A stretch of 64,000 bases of DNA from Novosphingobium sp. (lineage in GTDB: Bacteria > Pseudomonadota > Alphaproteobacteria > Sphingomonadales > Sphingomonadaceae). Position numbers and translations under genes: made by a program. The notes below the pieces were generated by a model that saw only the letters and a list, made by a program, of their open reading frames with translations, was not told the DNA's origin and made no database searches. The stretch covers positions 2,790,001 through 2,854,000 of the forward strand of contig NZ_JBCNLP010000001.1 in the NCBI RefSeq assembly GCF_039595395.1, written 5' to 3'. Below, piece after piece: positions 45,733-55,020 of the stretch. How positions within the stretch are numbered: the first letter of the stretch is position 1; every line of letters begins with the position of its first letter.

Positions 45733-46451
45733 AAACAGCCCTGCCCGAGGACAGCCTCGCCGGAGACGCCAGCACCACGCTGAAAGAGGCGCTGATCGAC
45801 CTCTGGCACCAGATCGCCGCCGCCGTCATGGCCGAGCCTCTCGCGCAGCTTGCGCTGATCGGCATCGCGCTGGTGGTGCTGGGCGGCTGGGTCCGCCGAG
45901 GCCTCCCCATGGCAGGCGGGCTGCTGCGCCTGCTCGGCAACCTCGCGGTGATGGCCACCATCGCCATGGCCGTGCTGCGCTTCGCCCATATCAGCACCGG
46001 CATGGAAGGCCCCGGCCTGACCGAACAGCCCAAGCAGACCGTCTCCGGCGGCGAAACCCGCGTACCGCTGGCGCCCGACGGTCACTTCTGGCTCTCCGCC
46101 AACGTCAACGGCGTGCCCATGCGCTTCCTGATCGACACCGGCGCCACCATCACCACCCTCTCGCCCGAGAGCGCCGAAAAAGCCCAGATCACCCCCAGCC
46201 CCTTCGGCCAGAAAGTGATGATGCAGACCGCCAACGGCTCGACCCAGGCCGATGTCGCCGCGGTGGACGAACTGCGCGTGGGCAGCGTCATCGCGCGCAA
46301 TCTGGAGGTGGTGGTGGCACCCGGCATGGGCGGGACCAACGTTCTGGGGATGAACTTCATGTCGCGGCTGGCGCGGTGGCAGGTGAAGGACAATGTGATG
46401 GTGCTGGTGCCGCATCATCCCGTCGGGGTGAAGGGCGAAGAAGAAAAGTAA
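45729..46451 (+). CDS. Membrane-anchored retropepsin-like aspartic protease
   Basis: A 240-aa protein of the clan AA aspartic protease family (TIGR02281-like). Two hydrophobic segments near residues 38-54 and 62-83 anchor it; the periplasmic domain has the catalytic FLIDTGATITTLS near residue 136, VMMQTANGSTQAD and NVLGMNFMSRL. The single DTG implies a dimeric enzyme. Substrate unknown. The stop is 2 bp from repeat copy G. Confidence 0.88.
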   Translation: MKTALPEDSLAGDASTTLKEALIDLWHQIAAAVMAEPLAQLALIGIALVVLGGWVRRGLPMAGGLLRLLGNLAVMATIAMAVLRFAHISTGMEGPGLTEQPKQTVSGGETRVPLAPDGHFWLSANVNGVPMRFLIDTGATITTLSPESAEKAQITPSPFGQKVMMQTANGSTQADVAAVDELRVGSVIARNLEVVVAPGMGGTNVLGMNFMSRLARWQVKDNVMVLVPHHPVGVKGEEEK

Positions 46452-46453
46452 GA

Positions 46454-46690
46454 TGCGAGGGCCATCGCCCTCGCGCTCCCTTTAATGTCTACGTTGCGCA
46501 TCGGGTTCAGCCAAAGAGCTAAAGTCGCTGCGCCGCAGGCTTGAAAACGCCAGCACAACTGATCGATCAAAGGAACGCCTGCCTGCGGCGCTTTGCCCAG
46601 CGCAGGTGGAGAGCCGAGGCGCACCATTGCGGCGCCACTGCCCGTTCGTCGGAAGACGTCATGGGAGCGCGAGGGGGTAACCCCCTCGCA
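46454..46690. repeat. BIME-like hairpin-ended intergenic repeat, copy G
   Basis: A 237-bp copy between convergent stops of the aspartic protease gene (2 bp away) and parC (32 bp away). CCATCG-type left hairpin, TTAATGTCTACGTTGCGCAT arm, GCGCCGCAGGC / GCCTGCGGCGC internal repeat, TTCGTCGGAAGACGTCATGG arm, GG-type right hairpin with TTTTCC after it. Nearly identical in layout to copy H. Confidence 0.9.
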
Positions 46691-46722
46691 TTTTCCTTCT
46701 AAACCTTCTTAAAAACCCAACC

Positions 46723-49011
46723 TTAAAACTTGTTATCCCGAGGAAATCCCTGAGGTGGCATCCGCCCACCGGCCCCGCGAGCGACCTTCCAGAGGCGCAT
46801 ATCCTTCTCGGTCCGCATGCGGCCGCTGTCGCCGCCCATACGCCAGGTCAGGCCGTCTTCCAGTTTCAGGGTGGTGATGTCCGACAGACCGCCGTCGCGA
46901 TAGCGCTGCAAGGTCACGCCCTGCCCCTTGGCCATCAGCGGCATCTCGGTGAGGCTGAAAAGCACCAGCTTGCGGTTGTCGCCGATCACCGCGACATGGT
47001 CGTGGTCCTCGGGGATCTCGCGCACCACGGCCAGCTTCACATCCGCCTTGGTGGTCATCACGGCGCGGCCCTTGCGGGTTTCGGCCAGCAGTTCCTCGGC
47101 CTCGGCGGCAAAGCCCCTGCCGCTCGTCCCGGCCAGCAGGATCTGCGATTTCGGGCGGAAGGGGAAGATGGCGATGATGTGCGTGTCGCCGTCGATGTCC
47201 AGCATCGAGCGAACCGGCTCGCCAAAGCCGCGCGCGCCGGGCAGCTTGTCGGCGCCCAGCGTGTAGAAGCGGCCATTGTCGCAGGCGATCAGCAGCTTGT
47301 CGGTGGTCTGGGCGTGGAAGGCGAAGGCCGGGCCGTCGCCTTCCTTGAACTTGAACTCGCGGTCGAGCGGCTCGTGGCCCTTCGCGCCCCTGATCCAGCC
47401 GCGCGCCGAGAGGATGACCGTGACCGGCTCCTTCTCGATCATGGCATCCATGCTGAATTCGCGGGTGGGCGCGGCTTCGGCGATGGTGGTGCGGCGGCGG
47501 CCCAGAAGCGTGTCCTCGGCGTAATCCTTGCGCAGCGTGGTCAGGTCGCGCTTCAGGCGCGTGCGCTGGCGGGCCGGGCTTTCCAGCAGCTTCTGCAGCT
47601 CGTCCTGCTCTTTGAGCAGATCGTCACGCTCGCCGCGCAGTTCCATTTCCTCAAGCTTGCGCAAGGAGCGCAGGCGCATGTTGAGGATGGCTTCCACCTG
47701 CCGGTCGGTGAGGTTGAACTCAGCCATCATCAAGGGCTTGGGTTCATCCTCGGTGCGGATGATCTCGATCACGCGGTCGAGATTCAGGTACGCAATGATA
47801 TAGCCTTCGACCAGCTCCAGCCGCGCCGCGATCTTGTCGAGGCGATGCTGGCTGCGGCGCTGGAGGATGTCGATCTGGCTGACGACCCATTGCAGCAGCA
47901 ACGGGCGCAGGCCCAGCACGCCGGGGGTACGCTGGGCATCCAAAACGTTGAGATTCAGGCTGAAACGGCTCTCAAGCTCGGTCAGCTTGTAGACGCTTTC
48001 CTTGAGCAGATCGGGCTCGATGTTGCGGGTCTTGGGGACCAACACGATGCGGATCTGCGTGTCGCTTTCGTCGCGGACGTCTTCGAGGATCGGCAGCTTC
48101 TTGTCGGCGATCAGCGCGGCGAGCTGCTCGATCAGCTTGCCCTTCTGCACCATGTAAGGGATCTCGGAGATCACCAACTGCCACTGGCCGCTGCCCAGCT
48201 TTTCGATGCCGGTCGGCTCCCACTCGCCATTCTCTTCGCGGCCCGTGGAGAAGCGCGCCCGCACGCGGATCGCGCCCTTGCCGGTCTCATAGGCGTGGGA
48301 GATCGCCGCCGGGCTGTCGACCACGATGCCGCCGGTGGGGAAATCGGGGCCGTGGAACACCTCCATCAGCTGGGCGTGTTCGGTGTGCGGGTCCTCGATC
48401 AGCAGCAGCGTGGCGTCGATGATCTCGGCGACATTGTGGCTGGGGATCGAGGTGGCCATGCCCACGGCGATGCCGGTGGCGCCATTGGCCAGCAGATTGG
48501 GGAAGAGGCCGGGGAAGATCTCCGGCTCCTCATCCTCGCCATTGTAGGTGGGGTGGTAGTTGACCGTGCCCTCTTCGAGACCCGCCATGAGCTGGATCGC
48601 GGTCTTGGTCAGGCGCGCTTCGGTGTAACGATAGGCGGCGGCATTATCGCCGTCGATGTTGCCGAAATTGCCCTGGCCTTCCACCAGCGGATAGCGCAGC
48701 GCGAAATCCTGAGCCAGACGCACCATGGCATCGTACACGCTGGCATCGCCATGCGGGTGATACTTACCGATCACGTCACCCACCACGCGGGCGGATTTCT
48801 TGAAGGCCTGGCTCGGGTCCAGCTTCAACTGCCGCATCGCCCAGAGCAGGCGGCGGTGGACCGGCTTCAACCCGTCGCGCAGATCGGGCAGCGAACGCGC
48901 CGTGATCGTGGAGAGCGCATAGACCAGATAACGCTCCGACAGAGCGCTGTCGAAAGGCGCATCCACGATGGCGTCGAAGGGATCGGGCTCGTTCAGGTCA
49001 ATATCGCTCAT
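46723..49011 (-). CDS. parC: DNA topoisomerase IV subunit A
   Basis: The DNA-cleaving subunit of topoisomerase IV (762 aa), which decatenates daughter chromosomes. The active-site tyrosine is in AAAYRYTEARLT near residue 119. The quinolone-determining stretch reads GKYHPHGDASVYDAMV: where E. coli ParC has Ser80 and Glu84 it has Ala and Asp. A coiled-coil (LRSLRKLEEMELRGERDDLL) and a C-terminal beta-propeller follow. Length and RYTEARL favour ParC over GyrA. It starts 42 bp after the ferredoxin stop on the same strand. Confidence 0.94.
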   Translation of the reverse strand: MSDIDLNEPDPFDAIVDAPFDSALSERYLVYALSTITARSLPDLRDGLKPVHRRLLWAMRQLKLDPSQAFKKSARVVGDVIGKYHPHGDASVYDAMVRLAQDFALRYPLVEGQGNFGNIDGDNAAAYRYTEARLTKTAIQLMAGLEEGTVNYHPTYNGEDEEPEIFPGLFPNLLANGATGIAVGMATSIPSHNVAEIIDATLLLIEDPHTEHAQLMEVFHGPDFPTGGIVVDSPAAISHAYETGKGAIRVRARFSTGREENGEWEPTGIEKLGSGQWQLVISEIPYMVQKGKLIEQLAALIADKKLPILEDVRDESDTQIRIVLVPKTRNIEPDLLKESVYKLTELESRFSLNLNVLDAQRTPGVLGLRPLLLQWVVSQIDILQRRSQHRLDKIAARLELVEGYIIAYLNLDRVIEIIRTEDEPKPLMMAEFNLTDRQVEAILNMRLRSLRKLEEMELRGERDDLLKEQDELQKLLESPARQRTRLKRDLTTLRKDYAEDTLLGRRRTTIAEAAPTREFSMDAMIEKEPVTVILSARGWIRGAKGHEPLDREFKFKEGDGPAFAFHAQTTDKLLIACDNGRFYTLGADKLPGARGFGEPVRSMLDIDGDTHIIAIFPFRPKSQILLAGTSGRGFAAEAEELLAETRKGRAVMTTKADVKLAVVREIPEDHDHVAVIGDNRKLVLFSLTEMPLMAKGQGVTLQRYRDGGLSDITTLKLEDGLTWRMGGDSGRMRTEKDMRLWKVARGAGGRMPPQGFPRDNKF

Positions 49012-49053
49012 CGCCTGTGGCTGTAGCAGGCGAAGCCCCGCCTCGCCAAGCGT

Positions 49054-49398
49054 TTAGCGGCGCTGCATATCCCGGCTTTCCCCCGGAATTCGCACCAGCA
49101 GGCCATCGAGCTCTTCGGTCAGGCGGATCTGGCAGGACAGGCGGCTGGTGGCGGTGACCGCGGCGGCCAGATCGAGCATATCCTCTTCATCGGCGCTGGC
49201 GGCGGGCAGTCTGGCGAACCAATCCGGTGCCACCACGACATGGCAGGTAGAGCAGGCCATCTGCCCCTCGCAGGTGCCCTCCAGAGGCATGCCGGCGCCC
49301 TGAGCCACTTCGAGCAGGCTGATGCCTGCCGAGCCCTGCGCCTTGATGCGACCGCCATCGGTGGTCAGAAATTCAACCTGAACAAATTTATCAGCCAC
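49054..49398 (-). CDS. 2Fe-2S ferredoxin
   Basis: An adrenodoxin-type [2Fe-2S] ferredoxin (114 aa). Cluster ligands follow C-x5-C-x2-C as GTCEGQMACSTCHVVV, with the fourth Cys in SRLSCQIRLTEELDG. GTG at 49398 is preferred because GGGGAG lies 10 bases upstream; another GTG at 49434 would overlap the cysteine desulfurase stop. It follows two cysteine desulfurase genes, so it probably serves iron-sulfur cluster assembly. Confidence 0.9.
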   Translation of the reverse strand: MADKFVQVEFLTTDGGRIKAQGSAGISLLEVAQGAGMPLEGTCEGQMACSTCHVVVAPDWFARLPAASADEEDMLDLAAAVTATSRLSCQIRLTEELDGLLVRIPGESRDMQRR

Positions 49399-49430
49399 GC
49401 CGCGAAAGCTCCCCGATTCACGCGCCCTGC

Positions 49431-50513
49431 TCACACGCCTTGTAGGGCGGCGGCAGCGTCGATTCGTTGCAAGGCCTCGGCAAACTCTCCGGGTTCCGTA
49501 TAGCGCCCGAAACCAATGCGGATAGAAGTTTTTGCCTGAGAGGGCGTTAGACCTATGGCCGAAAGCACATGGCTGGGCCGCCCCGACCCGCTGGCGCAGG
49601 CCGAGCCCGCCGAAAAGGCGATGTCGCGCAGGTCGCTCATCAGCCGGGCAACATCGAGCCCGTCGAGCCGCAGGTTGAGATTGCCATGCCAGCGATGGGC
49701 TTCATCGCCATTGAGCGTCCAGCGGTGGAGAATGGCGCGGGCAGTTTTCCACAGGTTGTCCACATATTGTCCATCGCTTTCCCACGAGGTTTGGCACAGC
49801 GCCGCCGCAGCGCCGAACCCCGCGCAAAGCGCCGGGCTGAGCGTGCCGGAGCGCAAGCCCCCCTCCTGCCCGCCGCCGTGAAGCAGCGGGGAAAGGTCCA
49901 GCCCATCGCGAACCCACAAGGCGCCAATGCCCTTGGGGCCGTAGATTTTATGCGCCGACACCGCGATCATATCGGCCTGCAGCGGCGGCGGCATCTTGCC
50001 CGCGCCCTGCACCCCATCGACCAGCATCAGCGCGCCCATCGCATGCGCCCTTGCGGCAAGAGCATCGACGGGCTGGACCGTGCCGATCTCATTGTTCACC
50101 TGCATCACCGCCAGCAGGCCGAGATTGCCGGGCAGCGCCACATCTTCAGCCACCAGGCCATCGGCGCCCACCGGCAGCACATGCCCGCCGCCCAACGCCG
50201 CCACCGTATCGAGCACCGCGCTGTGTTCGATGGCGGAATGGGCGATGACGCGGCCGTTCAGCGCCGCGCCCTTGATGGCCAGATTGATCGCCTCGGTCGC
50301 GCCGCTGGTGAAGATCACCTGCCCGCCCGGAGGGAACAGACCCGCCACCTGATCGCGCGCCACGGCCACCGCCGCCGCCGCCCCGCGACCGGGGCGATGC
50401 GGACTATGCGGATTGGCAAAGCCCGTGGTTTCCGGCCCGCCGAGCCAATGAAGCATCGCCTCGCGCGCTTGCGGCGCCAGCGGCGTGGTGGCCTGATAGT
50501 CGAGGTAGATCAT
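49431..50513 (-). CDS. Cysteine desulfurase (class V aminotransferase), second of a pair
   Basis: A 360-aa PLP enzyme that removes sulfur from cysteine for Fe-S clusters. Start MIYLDYQATTPLAPQAREAM; VMQVNNEIGTVQPVD; PLP lysine in SAHKIYGPKGIGAL; catalytic cysteine loop in SAGSACASGSGRPSHVLSAI. Short loop and NifS/IscS-like features. It overlaps the upstream desulfurase gene by 4 bp (ATGA) and the two are only moderately similar, so this is an old duplication. Confidence 0.92.
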   Translation of the reverse strand: MIYLDYQATTPLAPQAREAMLHWLGGPETTGFANPHSPHRPGRGAAAAVAVARDQVAGLFPPGGQVIFTSGATEAINLAIKGAALNGRVIAHSAIEHSAVLDTVAALGGGHVLPVGADGLVAEDVALPGNLGLLAVMQVNNEIGTVQPVDALAARAHAMGALMLVDGVQGAGKMPPPLQADMIAVSAHKIYGPKGIGALWVRDGLDLSPLLHGGGQEGGLRSGTLSPALCAGFGAAAALCQTSWESDGQYVDNLWKTARAILHRWTLNGDEAHRWHGNLNLRLDGLDVARLMSDLRDIAFSAGSACASGSGRPSHVLSAIGLTPSQAKTSIRIGFGRYTEPGEFAEALQRIDAAAALQGV

Positions 50514-51535
50514 CCCGCCACCTGCGCCCAGGCCTGGGCGAACTGGTCGATGTCAGCCTCGGTGGTTTCGCGGCCGATGCTGACGCGGATCACCTCGCTG
50601 GTGTGGGGATAGGCCATGGCCGTCAACACATGGCTGGCCCGCAGCGAGCCCGAGGAACAGGCCGAGCCCGCCGAAATCGCCATGCCCAGCCCGTCGAAAC
50701 GGATAAGCTGCGCGGCGGCGGCTTTGCCCTTCATGCGATAGGCGCCGATGGTGGCGATGCGCGGGGCTTCGGCAGCCACCACCTCGCCGCCTGCCGCTGC
50801 CATCGCGGTTTCCAGACGGGCGCGCAGGCGGGAGGCCTCCGCCATCCAGTCCGCGCCCGCCTCCAAAGCCGCAGCCATGGCCAGAGCGCCCGGCAGATTT
50901 TCCGTGCCGGGGCGATAGCCGCGCTCCTGGCCGCCGCTCGGCTGGATTTGGCCCCAATCGCGCAGCAACAGGGCGCCGATCCCCACCGGACCGCCGAATT
51001 TGTGAGCGCTCAACACCGCCAGATCGGCGCCGGGCAGAGCGATCTTGCCTGCCCCCTGAGCGCAATCTGCCAACAGCAGGCCGCCCGCCTCATGCACAGC
51101 TTGGGCGATCTCATCCAAAGGCTGGATCACGCCGGTTTCATTGTTGACCTGTTGCACACAGACCAGCCCCGGCAACGCGCAATCCTGCGGCGACACACGC
51201 CCAAGCGCATCCACCGCCAGTCTCTGCGCATCGCCCGCATGGCGCAAAGCCGCCTCATGCTCCACCGGAGAGATCGCCGTCAAAGGCTGAACGCAGCGCT
51301 GCATGGCGATGGCCAGCGCCTCGCTCGCGCCACTGGTGAAGATCACCTCGCCCTGCCAGCCCAGCGCCGCCCTCACCCGTTCGCGCGCATCCTCCAGCGC
51401 CGCGCGCGCCGCGCGCCCGGCCCGATGCGGGCTCGACGGATTGGCCCAGAGCGCAAATCCCTCCTCCATGGCAGCGCGCGCCACCGGCAACAAAGGCGTC
51501 GTGGCGGCATGATCGAGATAGAGATGTGGACCCAT
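50510..51535 (-). CDS. Cysteine desulfurase (class V aminotransferase), first of a pair
   Basis: A 341-aa PLP enzyme paralogous to the next gene. MGPHLYLDHAATTPLLPVAR at the start, CVQQVNNETGVIQPLDE, PLP lysine in LSAHKFGGPVGIGALLL, and catalytic cysteine in SAGSACSSGSLRASHVLTAM. Both copies keep all catalytic residues. It heads a three-gene run (desulfurase, desulfurase, ferredoxin) divergent from an alpha/beta hydrolase. Confidence 0.92.
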   Translation of the reverse strand: MGPHLYLDHAATTPLLPVARAAMEEGFALWANPSSPHRAGRAARAALEDARERVRAALGWQGEVIFTSGASEALAIAMQRCVQPLTAISPVEHEAALRHAGDAQRLAVDALGRVSPQDCALPGLVCVQQVNNETGVIQPLDEIAQAVHEAGGLLLADCAQGAGKIALPGADLAVLSAHKFGGPVGIGALLLRDWGQIQPSGGQERGYRPGTENLPGALAMAAALEAGADWMAEASRLRARLETAMAAAGGEVVAAEAPRIATIGAYRMKGKAAAAQLIRFDGLGMAISAGSACSSGSLRASHVLTAMAYPHTSEVIRVSIGRETTEADIDQFAQAWAQVAG

Positions 51536-51566
51536 GGACCTGCTTTATGAGAAAGGCGCGAAAAGA

Positions 51567-51594
51567 TTGCTTTTGGAACCTTGCTTCCTATATA
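51567..51594 (+). promoter_or_regulatory. Candidate promoter of the alpha/beta hydrolase gene
   Basis: TTGCTT (51567-51572), 16 bp, TATATA (51589-51594), about 94 bp before the ATG at 51688. Reasonable match to housekeeping sigma. Seen by eye only. Confidence 0.4.
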
Positions 51595-51687
51595 GCGCAT
51601 CGCTTCCATTCACAGTCCCCCTTGGCCCGCGCGCCGCTTTTTTCGCAGCGCCGACAAGAGAGAACTGCCCCTTCGCAGGATGAACCG

Positions 51688-52344
51688 ATGCCCGCAGTGA
51701 TCTTTCCCGGCCCCGAAGGCCGCCTCGAAGGCCGTTTCCAGCCCGGCACCCGCCCGCGCGCGCCCGTCGCCATGATCCTCCACCCCCACCCGCAGGCCGG
51801 GGGCACCATGAACGACCGCGTGACGCAGGCCCTCTACAAGACCTTCGTCGCGCGCGGCTTCGCCACGCTGCGCTTCAACTTCCGCGGCGTCGGTCGTTCG
51901 CAGGGCAGCTTCGACAATGGCATTGGCGAGCTGTCGGATGCCGCAGCGGCGCTCGACTGGGTGCAGTCGATCCACCCCGAGGCCTCCACGACCTGGATCG
52001 CGGGCTACTCCTTCGGTGCCCTCATCGGCATGCAGTTGCTGATGCGCCGCCCGGAAATCCGTGGCTTCATCAGCGTGGCCCCGCCCGCCAACATGTATGA
52101 CTTCAGCTTCCTGGCGCCTTGCCCCGCCAGCGGCATCATCGTGCAGGGCACCGCCGACACGGTGGTGACGCCCGGCGCCGTGCAGAAGCTGGTCGACAAG
52201 CTGCGCACCCAGAAGCACATCACCATCCATCACGATGAAGTGCCCCGCGCCAACCATTTCTTCGAGAACGAACTCGACGATATGATGCGGGCGGTGGACA
52301 ATTATCTCGACATGCGTTTGTCGCCGGATTGTCCGATCCGTTAA
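51688..52344 (+). CDS. Alpha/beta hydrolase
   Basis: A 218-aa cytoplasmic hydrolase of the short alpha/beta type. HPHPQAGGTMNDRVTQ forms the oxyanion region, FNFRGVGRSQGSFDNGIGE follows, the nucleophile elbow is AGYSFGALIGMQL (GxSxG, Ser near residue 111), Asp in QGTADTVV and His in RANHFFENELDD. Start ATG 51688 has an AGGA ribosome site 8 bases upstream. It is frequently found beside Fe-S genes in sphingomonads; substrate unknown. Confidence 0.9.
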   Translation: MPAVIFPGPEGRLEGRFQPGTRPRAPVAMILHPHPQAGGTMNDRVTQALYKTFVARGFATLRFNFRGVGRSQGSFDNGIGELSDAAAALDWVQSIHPEASTTWIAGYSFGALIGMQLLMRRPEIRGFISVAPPANMYDFSFLAPCPASGIIVQGTADTVVTPGAVQKLVDKLRTQKHITIHHDEVPRANHFFENELDDMMRAVDNYLDMRLSPDCPIR

Positions 52345-52361
52345 GGGTTGAAGAAGGTGAA

Positions 52362-52596
52362 TGCGAGGGCCATCGCCCTCGCGCTCCCTTTATTGTCTAC
52401 GTTGCGCCACGGGTTCAGCCAAAGAGCAACGTCGCTGCGCCGCAGGCTTTAAAATTGCCAGCGCAGCGTTTTCTCATAAACCTACTGCCTGCGGCGCCAT
52501 AGGCCGCGCAGGTGGAGAGCCGAGGCACTCCATTTCGGCGCCACCGCTCGTGCGTCGGAAGACGTCATGGGAGCGCGAGGGGGTAACCCCCTCGCA
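52362..52596. repeat. BIME-like hairpin-ended intergenic repeat, copy H
   Basis: A 235-bp copy between convergent stops (17 bp from each): hydrolase on the left, DUF937-like gene on the right. CCATCG-type left hairpin, TTATTGTCTACGTTGCGCC arm, internal CGCCGCAGGC / GCCTGCGGCGC, TGCGTCGGAAGACGTCATGG arm, GG-type right hairpin followed by ATTTTCTCC. Confidence 0.9.
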
Positions 52597-52613
52597 TTTT
52601 CTCCCTTAAACCC

Positions 52614-52997
52614 TCATTCCTTGGCAGCCCCGCCTCCAAAGAACCCCGAAGCCGCCCCCAGCAGGCCACCAAGCCCGCCCTGAGCCCCTTCGCCGCCCTG
52701 ACCGCCGAAAGCGCCCAGCACGCTCTGCAGCATCTGCGGATTGTCGGAGAGGTGCTGCGCAATCTGCCCCAGCGCGCCTTCCCCGCCGAGGTGCTCGGCA
52801 ATGCCGCTCAGCACGGAGGGATCGATACCGGTGTTGGCGGCGGCGGTCTCCACCGTATCGCCCGGCTCCTGGTGAGCCTGCCCCAAGGCGGCAATGGCGG
52901 TCTGCGCGGTTTCGGGATCGACGCCGAATTTCTGGGCAATGCTGCCCACATCCACATTCGAACCCAACTGGCCCAGCAGCGAATCAAACAGGCTCAT
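52614..52997 (-). CDS. DUF937-like protein
   Basis: A 127-aa glycine- and alanine-rich protein: MSLFDSLLGQLGSNVDVGSI, VDPETAQTAIAALGQAH, and a C-terminal Gly repeat tail (GGEGAQGGLGGLLGAASGFF). The helix-repeat style and the SLFDSLLGQLG start match YidB/DUF937 proteins. No enzyme motif is visible. It lies downstream of pckA, with a strong terminator between. Confidence 0.75.
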   Translation of the reverse strand: MSLFDSLLGQLGSNVDVGSIAQKFGVDPETAQTAIAALGQAHQEPGDTVETAAANTGIDPSVLSGIAEHLGGEGALGQIAQHLSDNPQMLQSVLGAFGGQGGEGAQGGLGGLLGAASGFFGGGAAKE

Positions 52998-53074
52998 GGC
53001 AAGCTCCTAGAGATGCGCCCGATGGCGCTTCGTCAGGAGAGTCTCAAAGCCCGGACGCAGAAGCAAGCCGCTTA

Positions 53075-53118
53075 ACAAAAGAAAACACCGGCCTTCCGCT
53101 TGGCACGGAAAGCCGGTG
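53075..53118 (-). terminator. Rho-independent terminator of pckA
   Basis: On the minus strand CACCGGCTTTCCG (53118-53106) pairs with CGGAAGGCCGGTG (53098-53086), one mismatch, followed by TTTTCTTTTG. It starts 49 bp after the pckA stop. Confidence 0.85.
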
Positions 53119-53166
53119 CTTCCGAGGGGAGCGGCCCTCTCCGCTCCCTCTCCCCCAAGGCCGGGA

Positions 53167-54795
53167 TCAGGCGGGAACAGCGCCCACTGCCGGAGCGGCA
53201 GCGCGCACGTTTTCGTCCACATGCTCCTCGAACTGGGCGAAGTTATCGACGAAGAGCTGCACCAGCGCGTGGGCGGTCTTGTCGTAGTCTCCCGCATCGG
53301 CCCAGGCGCCGCGCGGGTCGAGCAGCTTGCTGTCCACGCCGGGGACGGCCAGCGGCACTTCGAAGCCGAAGTTGGGGTCCTTGACGAAGGTGGCATCGTT
53401 CAGGCTGCCGTCCAGCGCAGCGTTGAGCAGGGCGCGGGTGGCCTTGATCGGCATGCGCTTGATGCCCTCCTGCGTGGCCTTGCCGCCCGACCAGCCGGTG
53501 TTGACCAGCCAGCACTTCACACCCCCCTTGGCGATGCGCTCTTTCAGCAGATTGCCATAGACCGAGGGATGGCGCGGCATGAAGGGCGCGCCAAAGCAGG
53601 TGGAGAAGGTCGCCTCGGGCTCGGTCACGCCGATCTCGGTACCCGCCACGCGCGCGGTGTAGCCCGAGAGGAAGTGATACATCGCCTGTTCGGGCGTCAG
53701 CCGCGCGATGGGCGGCATCACGCCGAAAGCGTCAGCCGTGAGGAAGATCACATTCTGAGGCACTGGCCCCAGATTGTCCTTCGAGGCATTGGGGATGAAG
53801 TCGATCGGATAGGAACCCCGGCTGTTTTCCGCCAGCGAACCATCGTCGAAATCCAGTTCGCGGGTGACCGGATCGATCACCACATTTTCCAGCACCGTGC
53901 CGAAACGCTTGGTGGTGGCGTAGATTTCCGGCTCGGCCTCGGGCGAGATGCGGATCATCTTGGCATAGCAGCCGCCCTCGAAATTGAAGACCGCCGTGTC
54001 CGACCAGCCATGCTCATCGTCGCCGATCAGCGTGCGGCTGGCATCGGCCGACAGCGTGGTCTTGCCGGTGCCCGACAGGCCGAAGAACACCGCCGTATCG
54101 CCATCGGGCCCGATGTTGGCCGAGCAATGCATCGGCATGATGCCATCGGCGGGCAGCAGATAGTTGAGCAGGCCGAAGACCGACTTCTTCATCTCGCCGG
54201 CATAGGCCGTGCCACCGATCAGGATCAGCTTTTCGGTGAAATTCACCGCGATCACCGTCTCGCTGTTGCTGCCGTGGCGGGCCGGATCGGCCTTGAAGCT
54301 GGGCAAGTCGATGATGGTGTATTCGGGCACGAAGCTGGTCAGTTCCTGCTCCGCGGGGCGCACCAGCAGCGTGCGGATGAAGAGGTTGTGCCAGGCGAAC
54401 TCATTGATCACGCGCACATTGATGCGGTGTTCCTTCTGGCTGCCGCCGAACAGGTCCGCGACATAGAGCGTTTCCTTGTCCTCGACGGCCTTGAAGAAAT
54501 CCTCCTTCAGCGCCGCGAAATGCTCGGGCGTCATCCCCCGGTTCACATTGCCCCACCACACGGTGCTTTCGGTCGTCGCATCGCGAACGATGAACTTGTC
54601 CTTGGGGCTGCGGCCCGTGTGCTTGCCGGTGGCGACCACGAAGGGGCCATCCTTGGCCAGCAGGCCCTCACCGTTGCGCACGGCGTGTTCGACCAGCGGC
54701 GACGTGCCCAGATTGGCGAAGATCTGGCCCCTGGCGGCAATGCCCTGACGGTCCAGCGGGTAGGAAAGCGATGCGGTGGTCAAGTGCTTCTCCAT
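53167..54795 (-). CDS. pckA: Phosphoenolpyruvate carboxykinase (ATP)
   Basis: Makes phosphoenolpyruvate from oxaloacetate, the entry step of gluconeogenesis (542 aa). ATP-type marks: GKHTGRSPKDKFIVRD, YAGEMKKSVFGLLN, P-loop FFGLSGTGKTTLSAD near residue 245, and the metal site SDTAVFNFEGGCYAK. The ATG at 54793-54795 gives MEKHLTTASLSYPLDRQGI; the longer ORF to 54915 crosses the promoter region. Divergent from chvI, an arrangement common in alphaproteobacteria, where ChvI/ChvG and PTS genes are linked to pckA. Confidence 0.95.
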   Translation of the reverse strand: MEKHLTTASLSYPLDRQGIAARGQIFANLGTSPLVEHAVRNGEGLLAKDGPFVVATGKHTGRSPKDKFIVRDATTESTVWWGNVNRGMTPEHFAALKEDFFKAVEDKETLYVADLFGGSQKEHRINVRVINEFAWHNLFIRTLLVRPAEQELTSFVPEYTIIDLPSFKADPARHGSNSETVIAVNFTEKLILIGGTAYAGEMKKSVFGLLNYLLPADGIMPMHCSANIGPDGDTAVFFGLSGTGKTTLSADASRTLIGDDEHGWSDTAVFNFEGGCYAKMIRISPEAEPEIYATTKRFGTVLENVVIDPVTRELDFDDGSLAENSRGSYPIDFIPNASKDNLGPVPQNVIFLTADAFGVMPPIARLTPEQAMYHFLSGYTARVAGTEIGVTEPEATFSTCFGAPFMPRHPSVYGNLLKERIAKGGVKCWLVNTGWSGGKATQEGIKRMPIKATRALLNAALDGSLNDATFVKDPNFGFEVPLAVPGVDSKLLDPRGAWADAGDYDKTAHALVQLFVDNFAQFEEHVDENVRAAAPAVGAVPA

Positions 54796-55020
54796 CAAAA
54801 GGCGCTGCTCATCCGGGGGCGGGAAAAGCGAGTCGCTGGCTTCCACATACGAATGCGTAACCGGATTGCGGGAGAATTCAACCGGAATGGTGCGTGGTGT
54901 TCCGCGATGAAACATCCGTTTTGCACGCTAGTCGCCAGGGCGCCTCACCCATGCGGTGGAGCCGGCCTTCAGGGACGCGGCGATGGACAGCAACGAGCCC
55001 GCTGGCTAGACTGCGCGGCA

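Noticed and set aside
46996..49026. 676-codon ORF opposite parC
   Set aside because: Antisense shadow of parC.
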